A stretch of 64,000 bases of DNA, taken from the NCBI GenBank assembly GCA_001567105.1, contig LMZR01000049.1, positions 26,677-90,676 on the forward strand, read 5' to 3'. The DNA comes from Chloroflexi bacterium OLB14. GTDB taxonomy: Bacteria; Chloroflexota; Anaerolineae; Anaerolineales; Villigracilaceae. The notes below the pieces were generated by a model. That model saw nothing but the letters and a program-made list of their open reading frames with translations. It was not told where the DNA came from and made no database searches. Of this stretch, positions 24,832-33,569 are shown one piece after another. A program made the position numbers and the translations under genes. Positions within the stretch are counted from its first letter, which is position 1; every line of letters starts with the position of its first letter.

Positions 24832-26370
24832 ATGTATCAAAAAACAAAAACAACATTCATCGTCATTATTTTATTTTTCATCATGCTTGCATGTTCATTC
24901 AGCAATAATGAAAATACTTCGCCAACTGAAATTATTTATATCACTGCAACGCCAATTCCAATCACATCAACGCCTACACAAATTATTCCAAAAATAAATC
25001 CGCTCACCAATCAAAATGTATCAGACCCAAGTCTGCTTGATTTGCCAGCCTTGTTAATTTCAATTTCACATTTTCCTGTCACAGCTCGTCCGCAAGCAGG
25101 ATTATCTTTTGCGCCGTGGATTTTTGAAATTTATATCACCGAGGGCGCCACAAGATTTTTATCCGTTTTTTATGGTGAGTTTCCAAAACCTGAGCCAGTC
25201 ATCAATGGCAATTGTCAAATTCGCAATCAACCTTTTTTGCAAACAGCAAACATCATCGGCAATCGCGTTTGGTTAGATGAAAATCAAAATCACATGCAAG
25301 ATGATTTTGAAAATGGAATCAGCGGCGTGTGCGTCAACCTTTTTGATGCGAATGGAAATTTTTTGCAAACTACGTCCACTGATAGCAACGGCTATTATGC
25401 TTTCAATGTTGATGTTGGAAATTATATTTTGCAATTTGAAAAACCTACGGGCATGGAGTTTGTGCAAAAAAATGTTGGGGATAAATCAAAGGATAGTGAC
25501 GCTGACCAATTATCAGGTCAGACTGAAGCGCTTGAATTAACCTCATCGCTTCTTGACCTTGATGTGGGCTTGGCTCTGAGTCCCGACTTTGTATCTTCAT
25601 CCCAACTTCCTCTTCCAAAAATTGGACCGATTCGTTCAGGGCGATTAATCTATGCTGATATTCATGCTTTCTTCAAAGACTCGTGTTTGATTTATGCTTT
25701 CGCCTCGCCCGAAGTTTTAGATGAATTGCCTCAATGTTTTTTTGTGCATCATGATATTGATGGTGGTGGTTACATGTTGGATATTGATCAATTGCCACGT
25801 TTAGCAGAAAAAAATAAAACAGGTGATATTGATTACACCAGCAATGTTTTTGATTCAAATCCACCAAGCGGAGGTTTGCCTGCGAATCAATTGCATGTGT
25901 ATATTGCTTATCTGAATCAATCGGCATGGAAATATGATTCAGCCTCGCAAAGTTATTGGCGTTATGTTGATGATGCCAATTATGATACCGCTGGCGTTTT
26001 ACATCCTGAAATAGATAGATTAACCAATCGTCAATTGCAATTTGAAAATGTAATTGTGTTATTTACAAAGCATGGTGTAGTCTCACCTACAAATTTAGAT
26101 ATTCATTTAGAAGAAAACTTAACAGGTGATGCTTTACTATTCCGTGACGGTTTTGTTTACGACATCAAATGGACGACACGTTTGGATAGCGATGAAATTA
26201 AAAATGCCCAACAAAAACCGATTCAATTTATTACGGATGATGAATCTTCTTTATTCCCCTTAAAGCCAGGACGAACTTGGATTATCGTTGTCACTCCAAA
26301 AACATCTGTGACAGAAGAATCTGCTGGCAATTGGTATTTGGATTTTGTGCAACCTGAAGGAGCGAAGTGA
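24832..26370 (+). CDS. Lipoprotein: DUF3048 (YerB-like) split by an SdrD_B-like domain
   Basis: A 512-residue lipoprotein with lipobox LAC (Cys 17) and a Thr/Pro linker. Residues about 70-120 (LISISHFPVTARPQAGLS, then FEIYITEGATRFLSVFYGEF) match the first part of DUF3048. The second part follows at about 260-505 (IGPIRSGRLIYADIHAFF, then TGDALLFRDG and KPGRTWIIVV). Between them sits an SdrD_B/Cna-B-like beta domain (about 140-235: GNRVWLDENQNHMQDDFENG and DSNGYYAFNVDVGNYIL). DUF3048 proteins are surface lipoproteins of unknown role. ATG 24832 was chosen because the frame upstream is repeat DNA; no clear ribosome-binding site is visible. Confidence 0.82.
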   Translation: MYQKTKTTFIVIILFFIMLACSFSNNENTSPTEIIYITATPIPITSTPTQIIPKINPLTNQNVSDPSLLDLPALLISISHFPVTARPQAGLSFAPWIFEIYITEGATRFLSVFYGEFPKPEPVINGNCQIRNQPFLQTANIIGNRVWLDENQNHMQDDFENGISGVCVNLFDANGNFLQTTSTDSNGYYAFNVDVGNYILQFEKPTGMEFVQKNVGDKSKDSDADQLSGQTEALELTSSLLDLDVGLALSPDFVSSSQLPLPKIGPIRSGRLIYADIHAFFKDSCLIYAFASPEVLDELPQCFFVHHDIDGGGYMLDIDQLPRLAEKNKTGDIDYTSNVFDSNPPSGGLPANQLHVYIAYLNQSAWKYDSASQSYWRYVDDANYDTAGVLHPEIDRLTNRQLQFENVIVLFTKHGVVSPTNLDIHLEENLTGDALLFRDGFVYDIKWTTRLDSDEIKNAQQKPIQFITDDESSLFPLKPGRTWIIVVTPKTSVTEESAGNWYLDFVQPEGAK

Positions 26371-26538
26371 TTTTTATGTAGGGGCGACCCATCAAAATTA
26401 ATCTATAATAAATTTATGCAAGTTATCTTAATCACAATTGAATCATGTCAAGCAAGAGCGGGTCACCTCTGATTTACGAAATAAAAGTAACCATCACAAA
26501 GACTCGTTTGCCTACACGCAATTGGAGAAATAAAATTT

Positions 26539-27255
26539 ATGCACGCATACACAAAATCTCTCAAAACATTTTTTGAAAAGCACACCAACCCACTCAATGT
26601 CGCGTCTATGAAAAAATATATGCGTGGTCAATTTGAATACTTAGGTATCAAATCCCCACAAGCAACTACGTTGTTACGAGACTTTATCAAAACAAATGGC
26701 TTGCCACCCTTTGAAAAACTTGATTTGATCTCTCGTGAATTATGGTCTCTGCCACAACGCGAATTTCAATATATCGCTATGAACTTAATCAGCAGATATG
26801 AAAAGAAACTCGAAGCCGAATTTATTAAAACAGTAGAATATTTGATTATCACAAAATCCTGGTGGGACACTGTGGATTTATTAGCAAGTCATCCTGTTGG
26901 AGCATTATTCAAAAAATATCCAAAAGTTAAAGGAAAATATTTGAAGAAATGGCGTAAGTCAGAGAATATGTGGTTGAGACGAACTACTTTATTATTTCAA
27001 CTCGGCTATAAAACTGAAACGGATTTTGATTTGCTATGTGAAATCATTAAAGAGAATCTTGGTTCAGATGAATTCTTTATCAACAAAGCCATTGGCTGGT
27101 CATTGAGACAATATGCGCACACAAATCCTGCGCTTGTTAAAAAAATTTGTCAAAGCCACAAAAGAATTACATCCGCTAAGTCGGCGAGAAGCATTGAAGA
27201 ATATTGGCAATTAATCTCAAAAAAACAGATTGCGGATTTAGTTAGTATAGAGTAA
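26539..27255 (+). CDS. DNA alkylation repair protein, AlkD-like
   Basis: A 238-residue all-helical HEAT-like repeat protein of the AlkC/AlkD glycosylase family, which excises positively charged alkylated bases. Marks are KKYMRGQFEYLGIKSP, REFQYIAMNLI, WWDTVDLLASHPVG (with the conserved Trp and Asp pair) and INKAIGWSLRQYAHTNP. GGAG lies a few bases upstream of ATG 26539. A single-gene unit; the 168 bases before it contain nothing recognisable. Confidence 0.92.
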   Translation: MHAYTKSLKTFFEKHTNPLNVASMKKYMRGQFEYLGIKSPQATTLLRDFIKTNGLPPFEKLDLISRELWSLPQREFQYIAMNLISRYEKKLEAEFIKTVEYLIITKSWWDTVDLLASHPVGALFKKYPKVKGKYLKKWRKSENMWLRRTTLLFQLGYKTETDFDLLCEIIKENLGSDEFFINKAIGWSLRQYAHTNPALVKKICQSHKRITSAKSARSIEEYWQLISKKQIADLVSIE

Positions 27256-27257
27256 AA

Positions 27258-27272
27258 TCTAGCCAGACTAGA
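27258..27272. promoter_or_regulatory. Possible antitoxin operator
   Basis: The short inverted repeat TCTAG-CCAGA-CTAGA lies 17 bases before the antitoxin start codon, where Phd-type antitoxins usually bind to repress their own operon. It is only five base pairs per arm, so this is tentative. Confidence 0.3.
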
Positions 27273-27288
27273 CAGAAAGGAAACGAAT

Positions 27289-27537
27289 ATGAACTCTATC
27301 TGGCAAATTCAAGATGCAAAAAATAAATTAAGCGAATTAATTACACGAGCAGTTAAACATGGTCCTCAATTAATTACAAAGCATGGCGAGAAAACCGTTG
27401 TTGTCATTTCATATTCTGAATATGAAAAATTAAAAAAATCACATGTGAAACTTTCAGAGTATTTTCGCTTGTCTCCACTGGCAGGGATTGACCTTAAGCG
27501 AGATAAATCTTTACCACGCAAGGGAATTAAGCTATGA
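27289..27537 (+). CDS. Type II antitoxin, Phd/YefM family
   Basis: An 82-residue protein with the Phd/YefM N-terminal fold (WQIQDAKNKLSELITRAVKH, then GPQLITKHGEKTVVVISYSEYEKL), which forms a DNA-binding dimer. The C-terminal tail (DLKRDKSLPRKGIKL) would neutralise the toxin. Its stop overlaps the toxin start (ATGA), a classic toxin-antitoxin arrangement. Confidence 0.92.
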   Translation: MNSIWQIQDAKNKLSELITRAVKHGPQLITKHGEKTVVVISYSEYEKLKKSHVKLSEYFRLSPLAGIDLKRDKSLPRKGIKL

Positions 27538-27949
27538 AATATCTACTTGATACTTGCGTTATCTCTGAACTTATTTCAAAACAGCCGAATATGAAAGTAG
27601 TTAATTTCATTGACTCACTAGATCAAGAAGATGTTTATTTAAGCGTCATCACAATTGGGGAAATTGCAAAAGGAATTGAAAAATTACCAAGCTCAAAACG
27701 CAAACGAGAATTAGAAAACTGGCTGAAAGAAAATTTACTGATTGACTTTGAAGGAAATATTATTCCACTCGATACAGAAATTTTAATAAGATGGGGCGAA
27801 CTTTCTGCCAAACTCGAAGAGATAGGCATTAGCTCCCTGCTATGGATTCTCTGATAGCATCAACTGCTTTAACGCATCAAATGATTTTAGTGACAAGAAA
27901 TGAAAGTGATTTTGAAAACACAGGCGTTGAAATAGTTAACCCATGGTAA
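27534..27949 (+). CDS. VapC-type PIN-domain toxin (frame break near 27834)
   Basis: A PIN-domain ribonuclease, about 138 residues when reconstructed. The first frame gives MKYLLDTCVISELISKQPN with the first acidic residue and ITIGEIAKGIEKL with the second, but ends early after ISSLLWIL. One frame over, the bases after 27838 encode MDSLIASTALTHQMILVTRN (third Asp) and end at TAA 27947-27949. A single missing base near 27833 in AGCTCCC explains this. Either a sequencing error or a true inactivated toxin beside an intact antitoxin; other homopolymer-type breaks in the window favour error. Confidence 0.82.
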
Positions 27950-27962
27950 TTACAACAATTAC

Positions 27963-28352
27963 TTACTCTTCCTTATTCCTCAAAAACTCAGTTGCCTCTT
28001 TGAAATGATTTTTGAGATACGCAACAACTTCCTCGTCATATCCACTTTCATCAAGTGCTTTATCCATACACCAAAACCATTGATCGCGTTCTTTCGGTCC
28101 AATAGCAAATGGGTTATGTCGCCTTCTTAAGGCGGGATGTCCGCGTGTTTCAATATACGTTTGAGGTCCACCAGACCAACCCATCAGAAAAAGAAAAAGT
28201 TTTTGGCGTGATGGTTTTAAATTTTTAGGGTGTACTGCAAGCAATTCTTTTGCTTCGGGCGCAGTTTCCATTAAATCGTAAAAGCGGGTCACCAAAGCAT
28301 GTATGCCTTTTTCTTCACCCATTAATTCATAAAGAGATTTTGTTTCATCCAT
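27963..28352 (-). CDS. Truncated haemoglobin, group II (trHbO-like)
   Basis: A 129-residue globin. It has the early LYELMGEEKGIHALVTRFYD helix and the distal region GWSGGPQTYIETRGHP. The proximal-histidine segment is RRRHNPFAIG, followed by WFWCMDKAL with the group II conserved Trp. It would bind oxygen or NO and may handle peroxide or nitrosative stress. ATG 28352 is preferred, since the longer frame translates upstream repeat DNA. Confidence 0.92.
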   Translation of the reverse strand: MDETKSLYELMGEEKGIHALVTRFYDLMETAPEAKELLAVHPKNLKPSRQKLFLFLMGWSGGPQTYIETRGHPALRRRHNPFAIGPKERDQWFWCMDKALDESGYDEEVVAYLKNHFKEATEFLRNKEE

Positions 28353-28374
28353 AATGAAATTATAAAGTAAACGG

Positions 28375-28458
28375 ATGTGTAAGTAAACAGGCAAGAAAGT
28401 AAACAGGTAGACAAGTAAACAAGTAACGAGTCTACCTGTTTACCTGTCTACTTATCTA
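28375..28458. repeat. GTAAACAGGTAGAC palindromic repeat, family G (copy 1)
   Basis: Repeated AAGTAAACAGG words on the left pair with GTCTACCTGTTTACCTGTCTAC on the right. It lies between the divergent globin and thiolase genes. A diverged copy is at 43120-43196. Confidence 0.75.
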
Positions 28459-28487
28459 CTTTATAATACGCACAACAAGGAGAATTA

Positions 28488-29687
28488 ATGAGCAAAGAAA
28501 ACGAAGCAGTTATTTTAGGTGCGGCGCGCACACCTATCGGAAAATTTCAAGGCGCGTTAAGCAGTGTCCCCGCTACAAAACTTGGCGCGGTAGCAATTGA
28601 AGAAGCAATCAAACGCGCAGGCATTGACCCAAAAGAAATTGAAGAAGTCATTATGGGTAATGTTGTTTCGGCTGGGTTAGGTCAAGCACCTGCAAGGCAA
28701 TCTGAAATTTATGCAAACGTACCTGCAACTGTCAGCGCAACAACAATTAATAAAGTTTGCGGTTCAGGTCTCAAAGCGGCGATGATGGCATCTCAAGCAG
28801 TTCGCGCAGGTGATGCGGATTTATTTATCGCAGGCGGTTTTGAATCAATGAGTCGTGCGCCGTATGTTATCAATGGTCGCATGGGTGAATTGAAATTCGG
28901 CAACACGCAAATGACTGATGCGTTATTACACGATGGCTTATGGGATCCGTTTGAAAATTGGAGCATGGGTAACGCCGCCGAATTTATTGCTGATGAATAT
29001 GAAGTGACTCGCGCCGCCATGGATGAGTTCGCGCTTCAATCTCACCAGAAGGCTGTTACTGCTATTGAGGCTGGTTACTTCGCTGACGAAATCGTGCCTA
29101 TCCAAATTGTCGGCAAGAAAAATGTCGCTGAAACAATTAACCAAGATGAAGGTCCGCGAAAAGAAGCGAGTTTGGAATCATTATCAAAGTTGAAGCCAGC
29201 ATTTAAATCCGATGGAAAAGTGACGGCAGGGAATTCATCATCTATGAATGATGGCGCGGCGGCAGTTGTAATTTCATCTCGTGCGTATGCTGAAAAAAAT
29301 AATCTCAAACCGATTGCAAAAGTTGTGGGTTATGCACAAGCGGCATTAGAACCAAAATATTTATTTGCCGCACCTGCATACGCGATTCCAAAATTGTTGA
29401 AGAAAATTAATTGGACGCTGAAAGATGTTGATTTGATTGAGTTGAACGAAGCCTTTGCCGCGCAAGTGTTGGCAGATGGATACGCGCTTGCAAATGATGG
29501 TTGGGATTGGAATAAAGTTAACGTAAACGGCGGCGCAATTGCGTTGGGACATCCGCTTGGTGCAAGTGGTGCGCGTGTGTTGACAACTTTAATTTATGCT
29601 TTGAAAAATCGCGGTTTGAAAAAAGGAATCGCTTCGTTATGTTTGGGTGGTGGCGAAGCAGTGGCGATGGCGGTGGAAGTGGAGTAA
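28488..29687 (+). CDS. Acetyl-CoA C-acetyltransferase (thiolase)
   Basis: A 399-residue thiolase that condenses or cleaves acetyl-CoA units. Catalytic Cys is in TINKVCGSGLKAAMMA (about residue 90), His in GGAIALGHPLGASGAR (about 350) and the second Cys in SLCLGGGEAVAM (about 385). AAGGAG precedes the ATG. A 3-hydroxybutyryl-CoA dehydrogenase gene follows after a repeat, suggesting a shared C4 acyl-CoA route (fermentation or fatty-acid oxidation). Confidence 0.95.
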   Translation: MSKENEAVILGAARTPIGKFQGALSSVPATKLGAVAIEEAIKRAGIDPKEIEEVIMGNVVSAGLGQAPARQSEIYANVPATVSATTINKVCGSGLKAAMMASQAVRAGDADLFIAGGFESMSRAPYVINGRMGELKFGNTQMTDALLHDGLWDPFENWSMGNAAEFIADEYEVTRAAMDEFALQSHQKAVTAIEAGYFADEIVPIQIVGKKNVAETINQDEGPRKEASLESLSKLKPAFKSDGKVTAGNSSSMNDGAAAVVISSRAYAEKNNLKPIAKVVGYAQAALEPKYLFAAPAYAIPKLLKKINWTLKDVDLIELNEAFAAQVLADGYALANDGWDWNKVNVNGGAIALGHPLGASGARVLTTLIYALKNRGLKKGIASLCLGGGEAVAMAVEVE

Positions 29688-29690
29688 TCA

Positions 29691-29843
29691 GTTATCAGTG
29701 TTCAGTTATCAGTAATCAGTCGGTGGTTGAGTAGACTTGCGTGTTCTTCGCAAGTCGTATCGAAACCACCAGTTAATTGAAAATATTTTATTAATTGTTG
29801 GTCTCGATATAATATTCGCTGCGCTCATATCTACTCGACCAAC
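29691..29843. repeat. CAGTTATCAGT repeats plus GGTTGAGTAG palindrome, family H (copy 1)
   Basis: Three CAGTTATCAGT-like words (29691-29720) precede a large imperfect palindrome (29724-29843). Its ends are GGTTGAGTAG and CTACTCGACC, and inner arms are GTATCGAAACCACCAG / TTGGTCTCGATA. Related palindromes lie at 30804-30892, 46563-46703 and 60434-60479. Confidence 0.85.
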
Positions 29844-29861
29844 GGTATGTTAGGAGAATTT

Positions 29862-30707
29862 ATGACCATAAAACACATTTTCGTAATCGGTGCAGGGACA
29901 ATGGGCAATGGAATCGCTCAGGTGGCGGCGACTGCTGGGTATCAAACAACATGCATGGATGTAAATCCAGAGGCGTTAGAAAAAGCCAAAACGGCGATAA
30001 ATAAATCTACTGAAAAACTTTTATCGAAGGGGTCGATTAATCAAGAACAAAAATCCAGCGCGGATAATATCAAATACGCCTCATCATACGACAGCGTGGC
30101 AGAAGCGGATTTCATCATCGAAGCCGCAACCGAAAACCCAGAATTGAAATTCAAAATTTTCAAAGAGTTAGATCGTGTTGCCCGCGAAGGCGTGATTTTA
30201 GCCAGCAATACATCATCTATTTCAATTACAAAAATTGCTTCACAAACCAAACGAGCCGATAAAGTAATCGGAATGCACTTTATGAATCCAGTGCCTGTGA
30301 TGAAATTAGTTGAAGTGATTAAAGGCTTGGCAACCAGTGACGAAACATTATCCACCACGCTAGAGTTATGCAAAGCAATGAACAAAGAAGCATGGGAAGC
30401 AAACGATTCGCCTGGCTTTATCTCCAACCGTATTTTATGCCCAATGATTAACGAAGCGATTTTTGCTTTGCAAGAAAATGTCGGCACACCAGAAGCGATT
30501 GATGCAGTGATGAAACTCGGTATGAATCATCCAATGGGTCCGCTAGCATTAGCAGATTTAATCGGCTTGGATGTGGTGTTGTTTATTATGGAAGTATTAC
30601 AACGCGATTTAGGTGAAGATAAATATCGCCCTGCTCCGTTGTTAAGGAAGATGGTGGATGCGGGATATTTGGGTAGGAAAAGTGGGAAAGGGTTTTATAG
30701 TTATTAA
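29862..30707 (+). CDS. 3-hydroxybutyryl-CoA dehydrogenase
   Basis: A 281-residue NAD-dependent dehydrogenase (3HCDH family) interconverting acetoacetyl-CoA and 3-hydroxybutyryl-CoA. The Rossmann motif is [16 protein letters not shown], catalytic His in [17 protein letters not shown], with the conserved [11 protein letters not shown] and C-terminal [13 protein letters not shown] lies five bases before ATG 29862. It shares the C4 acyl-CoA step with the upstream thiolase, from which a 150-base repeat separates it. Confidence 0.96.
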   Translation: MTIKHIFVIGAGTMGNGIAQVAATAGYQTTCMDVNPEALEKAKTAINKSTEKLLSKGSINQEQKSSADNIKYASSYDSVAEADFIIEAATENPELKFKIFKELDRVAREGVILASNTSSISITKIASQTKRADKVIGMHFMNPVPVMKLVEVIKGLATSDETLSTTLELCKAMNKEAWEANDSPGFISNRILCPMINEAIFALQENVGTPEAIDAVMKLGMNHPMGPLALADLIGLDVVLFIMEVLQRDLGEDKYRPAPLLRKMVDAGYLGRKSGKGFYSY

Positions 30708-30803
30708 CGGTTAGCTATTGGCTTTTAGCAGTTGCCACAATTCCACATTTGCTATAAACAGGTGAGCGATGTGAGTTGAAGTTTTTCATTTTTTATATCC
30801 TCC

Positions 30804-30892
30804 GATGGTCGAGACCATCAGTTATTGAAATATTTTTGTTAACTGGTGGTCTCGATACGTTATTCGCTATCGCTCACAACTACTCGACCAGC
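30804..30892. repeat. GGTCGAGACC...CTACTCGACC palindrome, family H (copy 2)
   Basis: Ends GATGGTCGAGACCATCAG and TACTCGACCAGC, with an inner AACTGGTGGTCTCGATACG arm. It fills the gap between the dehydrogenase and the next gene. Confidence 0.8.
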
Positions 30893-30926
30893 GACTATTT
30901 CAATTACTCAAAGTATAATTTGATTT

Positions 30927-31367
30927 ATGCATACAACACCTTTGACGATTGAACAAAAAAATTGGTTAAGAGCAAATCTGTTTCTGCCTGTGATTATGTT
31001 AGTTGTAATGCTTGCGGTGATTATCAGCATCTTTGCTTGCGTAATTATCGGAACGGGCGGAAATCAAATTGTTATTTTATTTGCAATCGCAGGCGGTTTA
31101 CTGGTACTGGCTGTGCTCGCCCTTACTGGATTGCATATCTACAACAATGCTTCTGATCTATTCAGCGGAGTGGCACAAGTTCGCACAGCAAAATTAACTC
31201 GCAAACATAGCACAAGCCGCTCCCCACGAACATTTTATGCAGAGTTTGAAGGGCTTGGGGATATTATCATTATGTTCGATATTTATGAAAAACTAGAGGC
31301 TGGTAATTTATATCAAGTTATTTATAGTCCACGCACCAAACGAGGCTGGAGCATTGAATCAAGATAA
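30927..31367 (+). CDS. Small membrane protein of unknown function
   Basis: 146 residues with two strong transmembrane segments (about 18-45 and 48-72) and a soluble C-terminal half (about 75-146) of alternating beta pattern (AKLTRKHSTSRSPRTFYAEF, then LYQVIYSPRTKRGWSIE). I do not recognise the family. The tail resembles the beta fold of small membrane-anchored proteins whose soluble part ends in YSPR. Its 3' end overlaps the start of the GMC oxidoreductase gene by 14 bases, so translational coupling is likely. Confidence 0.7.
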   Translation: MHTTPLTIEQKNWLRANLFLPVIMLVVMLAVIISIFACVIIGTGGNQIVILFAIAGGLLVLAVLALTGLHIYNNASDLFSGVAQVRTAKLTRKHSTSRSPRTFYAEFEGLGDIIIMFDIYEKLEAGNLYQVIYSPRTKRGWSIESR

Positions 31368-32991
31368 CCATGTCTTTGATTATGTCATTATAGGAAGCGG
31401 ATTTGGTGGTTCTGTTTCTGCTATGAGATTAACCGAAAAAGGTTATTCTGTTTTAATTTTAGAAAAGGGGAAGCGATTTGAAGATAAAGATTTTGCAAAA
31501 ACAAATTGGCAATATTGGAAATATTTATGGATGCCTGCTATTCGCGCGCATGGCATTTTGCAAATCAGTTTGTTAAAAGGTGTGATGGTTTTGCATGGAG
31601 CAGGAGTTGGCGGCGGGAGTTTGGGATATGCAAATGTGTTGGAAATCCCAAGTGATGAAACATTTGCAACGCCTGCATGGAATCAAAACATCAAATGGGG
31701 TCAAGTGTTAAAGCCTCATTATGAAACTGCTAAAAAGATGTTGGGCGTTTCGAGAAATCCCAAATTATGGAAAGCAGATTTGATTTTGAAAGAAATGGCG
31801 GAAGAGATTGGCATGAGTCATACTTTCCGCGCTACGGATGTGGGAGCATATTTCGGTGATAAAGGCGTGACTGTTAAAGATCCATTTTTCAATGGCGAAG
31901 GTCCTGATAGAGCAGGCTGTATTCATTGTGGCGGTTGTATGGTGGGATGCAGGCACAATGCAAAAAATACGTTGCCAAAAAATTATTTATATTTTGCAGA
32001 GAAGAATGGAGCGAGAATTATTTCGGAGGCAGAAGTTATTGATGTAAAGCCAGTGAGCAGTAATCAGTTGTCAGTGAACAGTGAGCAGTTATCAGTGAGC
32101 AGTGAAGCGCGATATGAAATTGAATATCAATCATCCACAAAATTATTTAAGCAAAAGAAAAAAGTTTATGCACAGAATGTGATTTTTTCAGCAGGGGTGA
32201 TGGGGACGATGAAATTACTTTTGAACTTGAGGGATGTGAAGAAGTCATTGCCGAAATTATCAGCCAAGTTGGGGACGATGGTGAGAACCAACTCTGAAGG
32301 TCTGTTGGGAAGCGTGGCTCGTAAATCAGATATCAATTATTCGCAAGGAGTCGCTATCTCATCTATTTATAATCACGATGAAATGACTCGCATTGAGCCT
32401 GTGCGTTATCCTGATGGTTCATCGTTGATGCGCTTCCTCGCCGCGCCGTTGATTGAAACGAACGTCAGCATTCCGATTCGCATTTTGAAATTTTTTTGGT
32501 GGGCGTTGACTCATCCGATAGATTTTGCGAAGGCATCTTTTTTGCCGAAGTGGGCGCATAACGTGACGATTTTGTTGGTGATGCAACACGCGGATAATCG
32601 AATGCGCTTCAAAATTGGGCGGAGTTTGTTTACGCTGTTTAGAAAAGGTTTGGTGGCGGATGAAGAATCTGGTTTTGAGATTAACGCGCAAGTGAAAGGC
32701 TCGCATGAAGTGACGCGTGAATTTGCAAAACGTGTGAATGGTGTGGCGTTGGGTTCGATTGGTGAAAATTTATTAAACTTACCAACTACTGCTCATATTT
32801 TAGGTGGCGCGCCAATGGGAATTAATTCTGATGAAGGTGTGATTGATGAAAATTTTGAAATTCACAATTACAAAGGTTTGTATATTATTGATGGTTCGGT
32901 GATGCCTGCTAACCCTGGCGTGAATCCGTCATTGACGATTACGGCGTTGGCGGAGTATGCAACGAGTAAAATAAAACAGAAAGGAAAATAA
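31354..32991 (+). CDS. GMC-family FAD oxidoreductase, cholesterol-oxidase-like, with Cys cluster
   Basis: 545 residues. The FAD-binding motif DYVIIGSGFGGSVSAMRL opens the protein, and VLHGAGVGGGSLGYANVL is the second flavin site. PANPGVNPSLTITALAE is the GMC C-terminal signature. CIHCGGCMVGC (about residues 190-200) has ferredoxin-type spacing and could hold a 4Fe-4S cluster. Residues about 234-250 (SSNQLSVNSEQLSVSSE) are encoded by tandem CAGTTATCAGTGA repeats, an in-frame insertion of an intergenic repeat. The start is TTG 31354, just before the FAD motif; no in-frame ATG precedes that motif. Substrate unknown; sterols or other alcohols are typical of the family. Confidence 0.85.
   Translation: MNQDNHVFDYVIIGSGFGGSVSAMRLTEKGYSVLILEKGKRFEDKDFAKTNWQYWKYLWMPAIRAHGILQISLLKGVMVLHGAGVGGGSLGYANVLEIPSDETFATPAWNQNIKWGQVLKPHYETAKKMLGVSRNPKLWKADLILKEMAEEIGMSHTFRATDVGAYFGDKGVTVKDPFFNGEGPDRAGCIHCGGCMVGCRHNAKNTLPKNYLYFAEKNGARIISEAEVIDVKPVSSNQLSVNSEQLSVSSEARYEIEYQSSTKLFKQKKKVYAQNVIFSAGVMGTMKLLLNLRDVKKSLPKLSAKLGTMVRTNSEGLLGSVARKSDINYSQGVAISSIYNHDEMTRIEPVRYPDGSSLMRFLAAPLIETNVSIPIRILKFFWWALTHPIDFAKASFLPKWAHNVTILLVMQHADNRMRFKIGRSLFTLFRKGLVADEESGFEINAQVKGSHEVTREFAKRVNGVALGSIGENLLNLPTTAHILGGAPMGINSDEGVIDENFEIHNYKGLYIIDGSVMPANPGVNPSLTITALAEYATSKIKQKGK
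32052..32107. repeat. Tandem CAGTTATCAGTGA-type repeat inside a gene
   Basis: Words CAGTGAGCAGTAATCAG, TTGTCAGTGAACAGTGAGCAG and TTATCAGTGAGCAGTGA follow in tandem. The same words occur between genes at 29691-29720 and 46712-46737. Here they are read in frame by the GMC gene. Confidence 0.9.
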
Positions 32992-32996
32992 TAACT

Positions 32997-33410
32997 ATGT
33001 TTGATCCATTAAGTTTACTTTTAGAAGCTGGCAAAACAATTCTCAAACTTTTCGGTAAAGTACAAATCAAAAATGCTACCCGAAAAGAAAAAGTTGCGGA
33101 TTACTTCAATGAAATTGCAAAAACCATTAACGATGCCGCGCAAGTATTTAAGAAAGATGAAATCCCTCATGGAAGTTGCGCCAAAATGGAACACCTAGCC
33201 AAACTACTTCCTGAAAGCATAGAAGATTTTATCGGAAAACAAAAAGCAAAAGAACTTCAAGATATGCTATTACAAGCCTATCATATTGAAACAATCATGT
33301 ATAGAATTCCCAAAAAGGATAAAAAAGAAAGAGATGCAAACGTTGCCAAAATGGAACAAGCCGCAGGCTACTTTGAAGCAACTGCCATTTCATTAAGAGC
33401 ATCGGGATAA
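32997..33410 (+). CDS. Conserved-looking helical protein, function unknown
   Basis: 137 residues, highly charged and predicted nearly all-helical. No signal peptide; one weak hydrophobic start (FDPLSLLLEAGKTILKLFG). A single Cys-His region (PHGSCAKMEHLAKLLPESI) lies near residue 60. I do not recognise it. It starts 5 bases after the GMC oxidoreductase stop and may share its transcript. A strong hairpin of family B follows about 110 bases later. Confidence 0.65.
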   Translation: MFDPLSLLLEAGKTILKLFGKVQIKNATRKEKVADYFNEIAKTINDAAQVFKKDEIPHGSCAKMEHLAKLLPESIEDFIGKQKAKELQDMLLQAYHIETIMYRIPKKDKKERDANVAKMEQAAGYFEATAISLRASG

Positions 33411-33523
33411 TATTTTTGATAATTGATTAACATGCCTCAGCCTTATCAATATCTTCTACTAACGCCTCTTAACTTGCTGATAGTTGGTCATTGATTCTAA
33501 TAATTTATTTTTCCTCCCAACAT

Positions 33524-33562
33524 ACAAGACCTCCGAGATTTTGAAAATCTCGGAGGTCTTGT
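33524..33562. terminator. Hairpin of repeat family B between convergent genes
   Basis: A perfect 19-bp stem beginning ACAAGACCTCCGAGATTTT with a one-base centre. It is the intergenic relative of the palindrome inside the nuclease gene at 5671. It sits 8 bases beyond the stop of the aldehyde dehydrogenase and can serve as its terminator. Confidence 0.75.
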
Positions 33563-33569
33563 ACTTTAT

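Noticed and set aside
27534..27854. Naturally truncated VapC toxin
   Set aside because: The missing third of the PIN domain follows directly in another frame; a one-base sequencing error is simpler given eleven similar cases.
29691..29720. Direct repeats resembling a CRISPR array
   Set aside because: The CAGTTATCAGT units are short, lack spacers of constant length and occur scattered across the window; no cas genes are present, and the Cas4-like nuclease at 5408 is alone.
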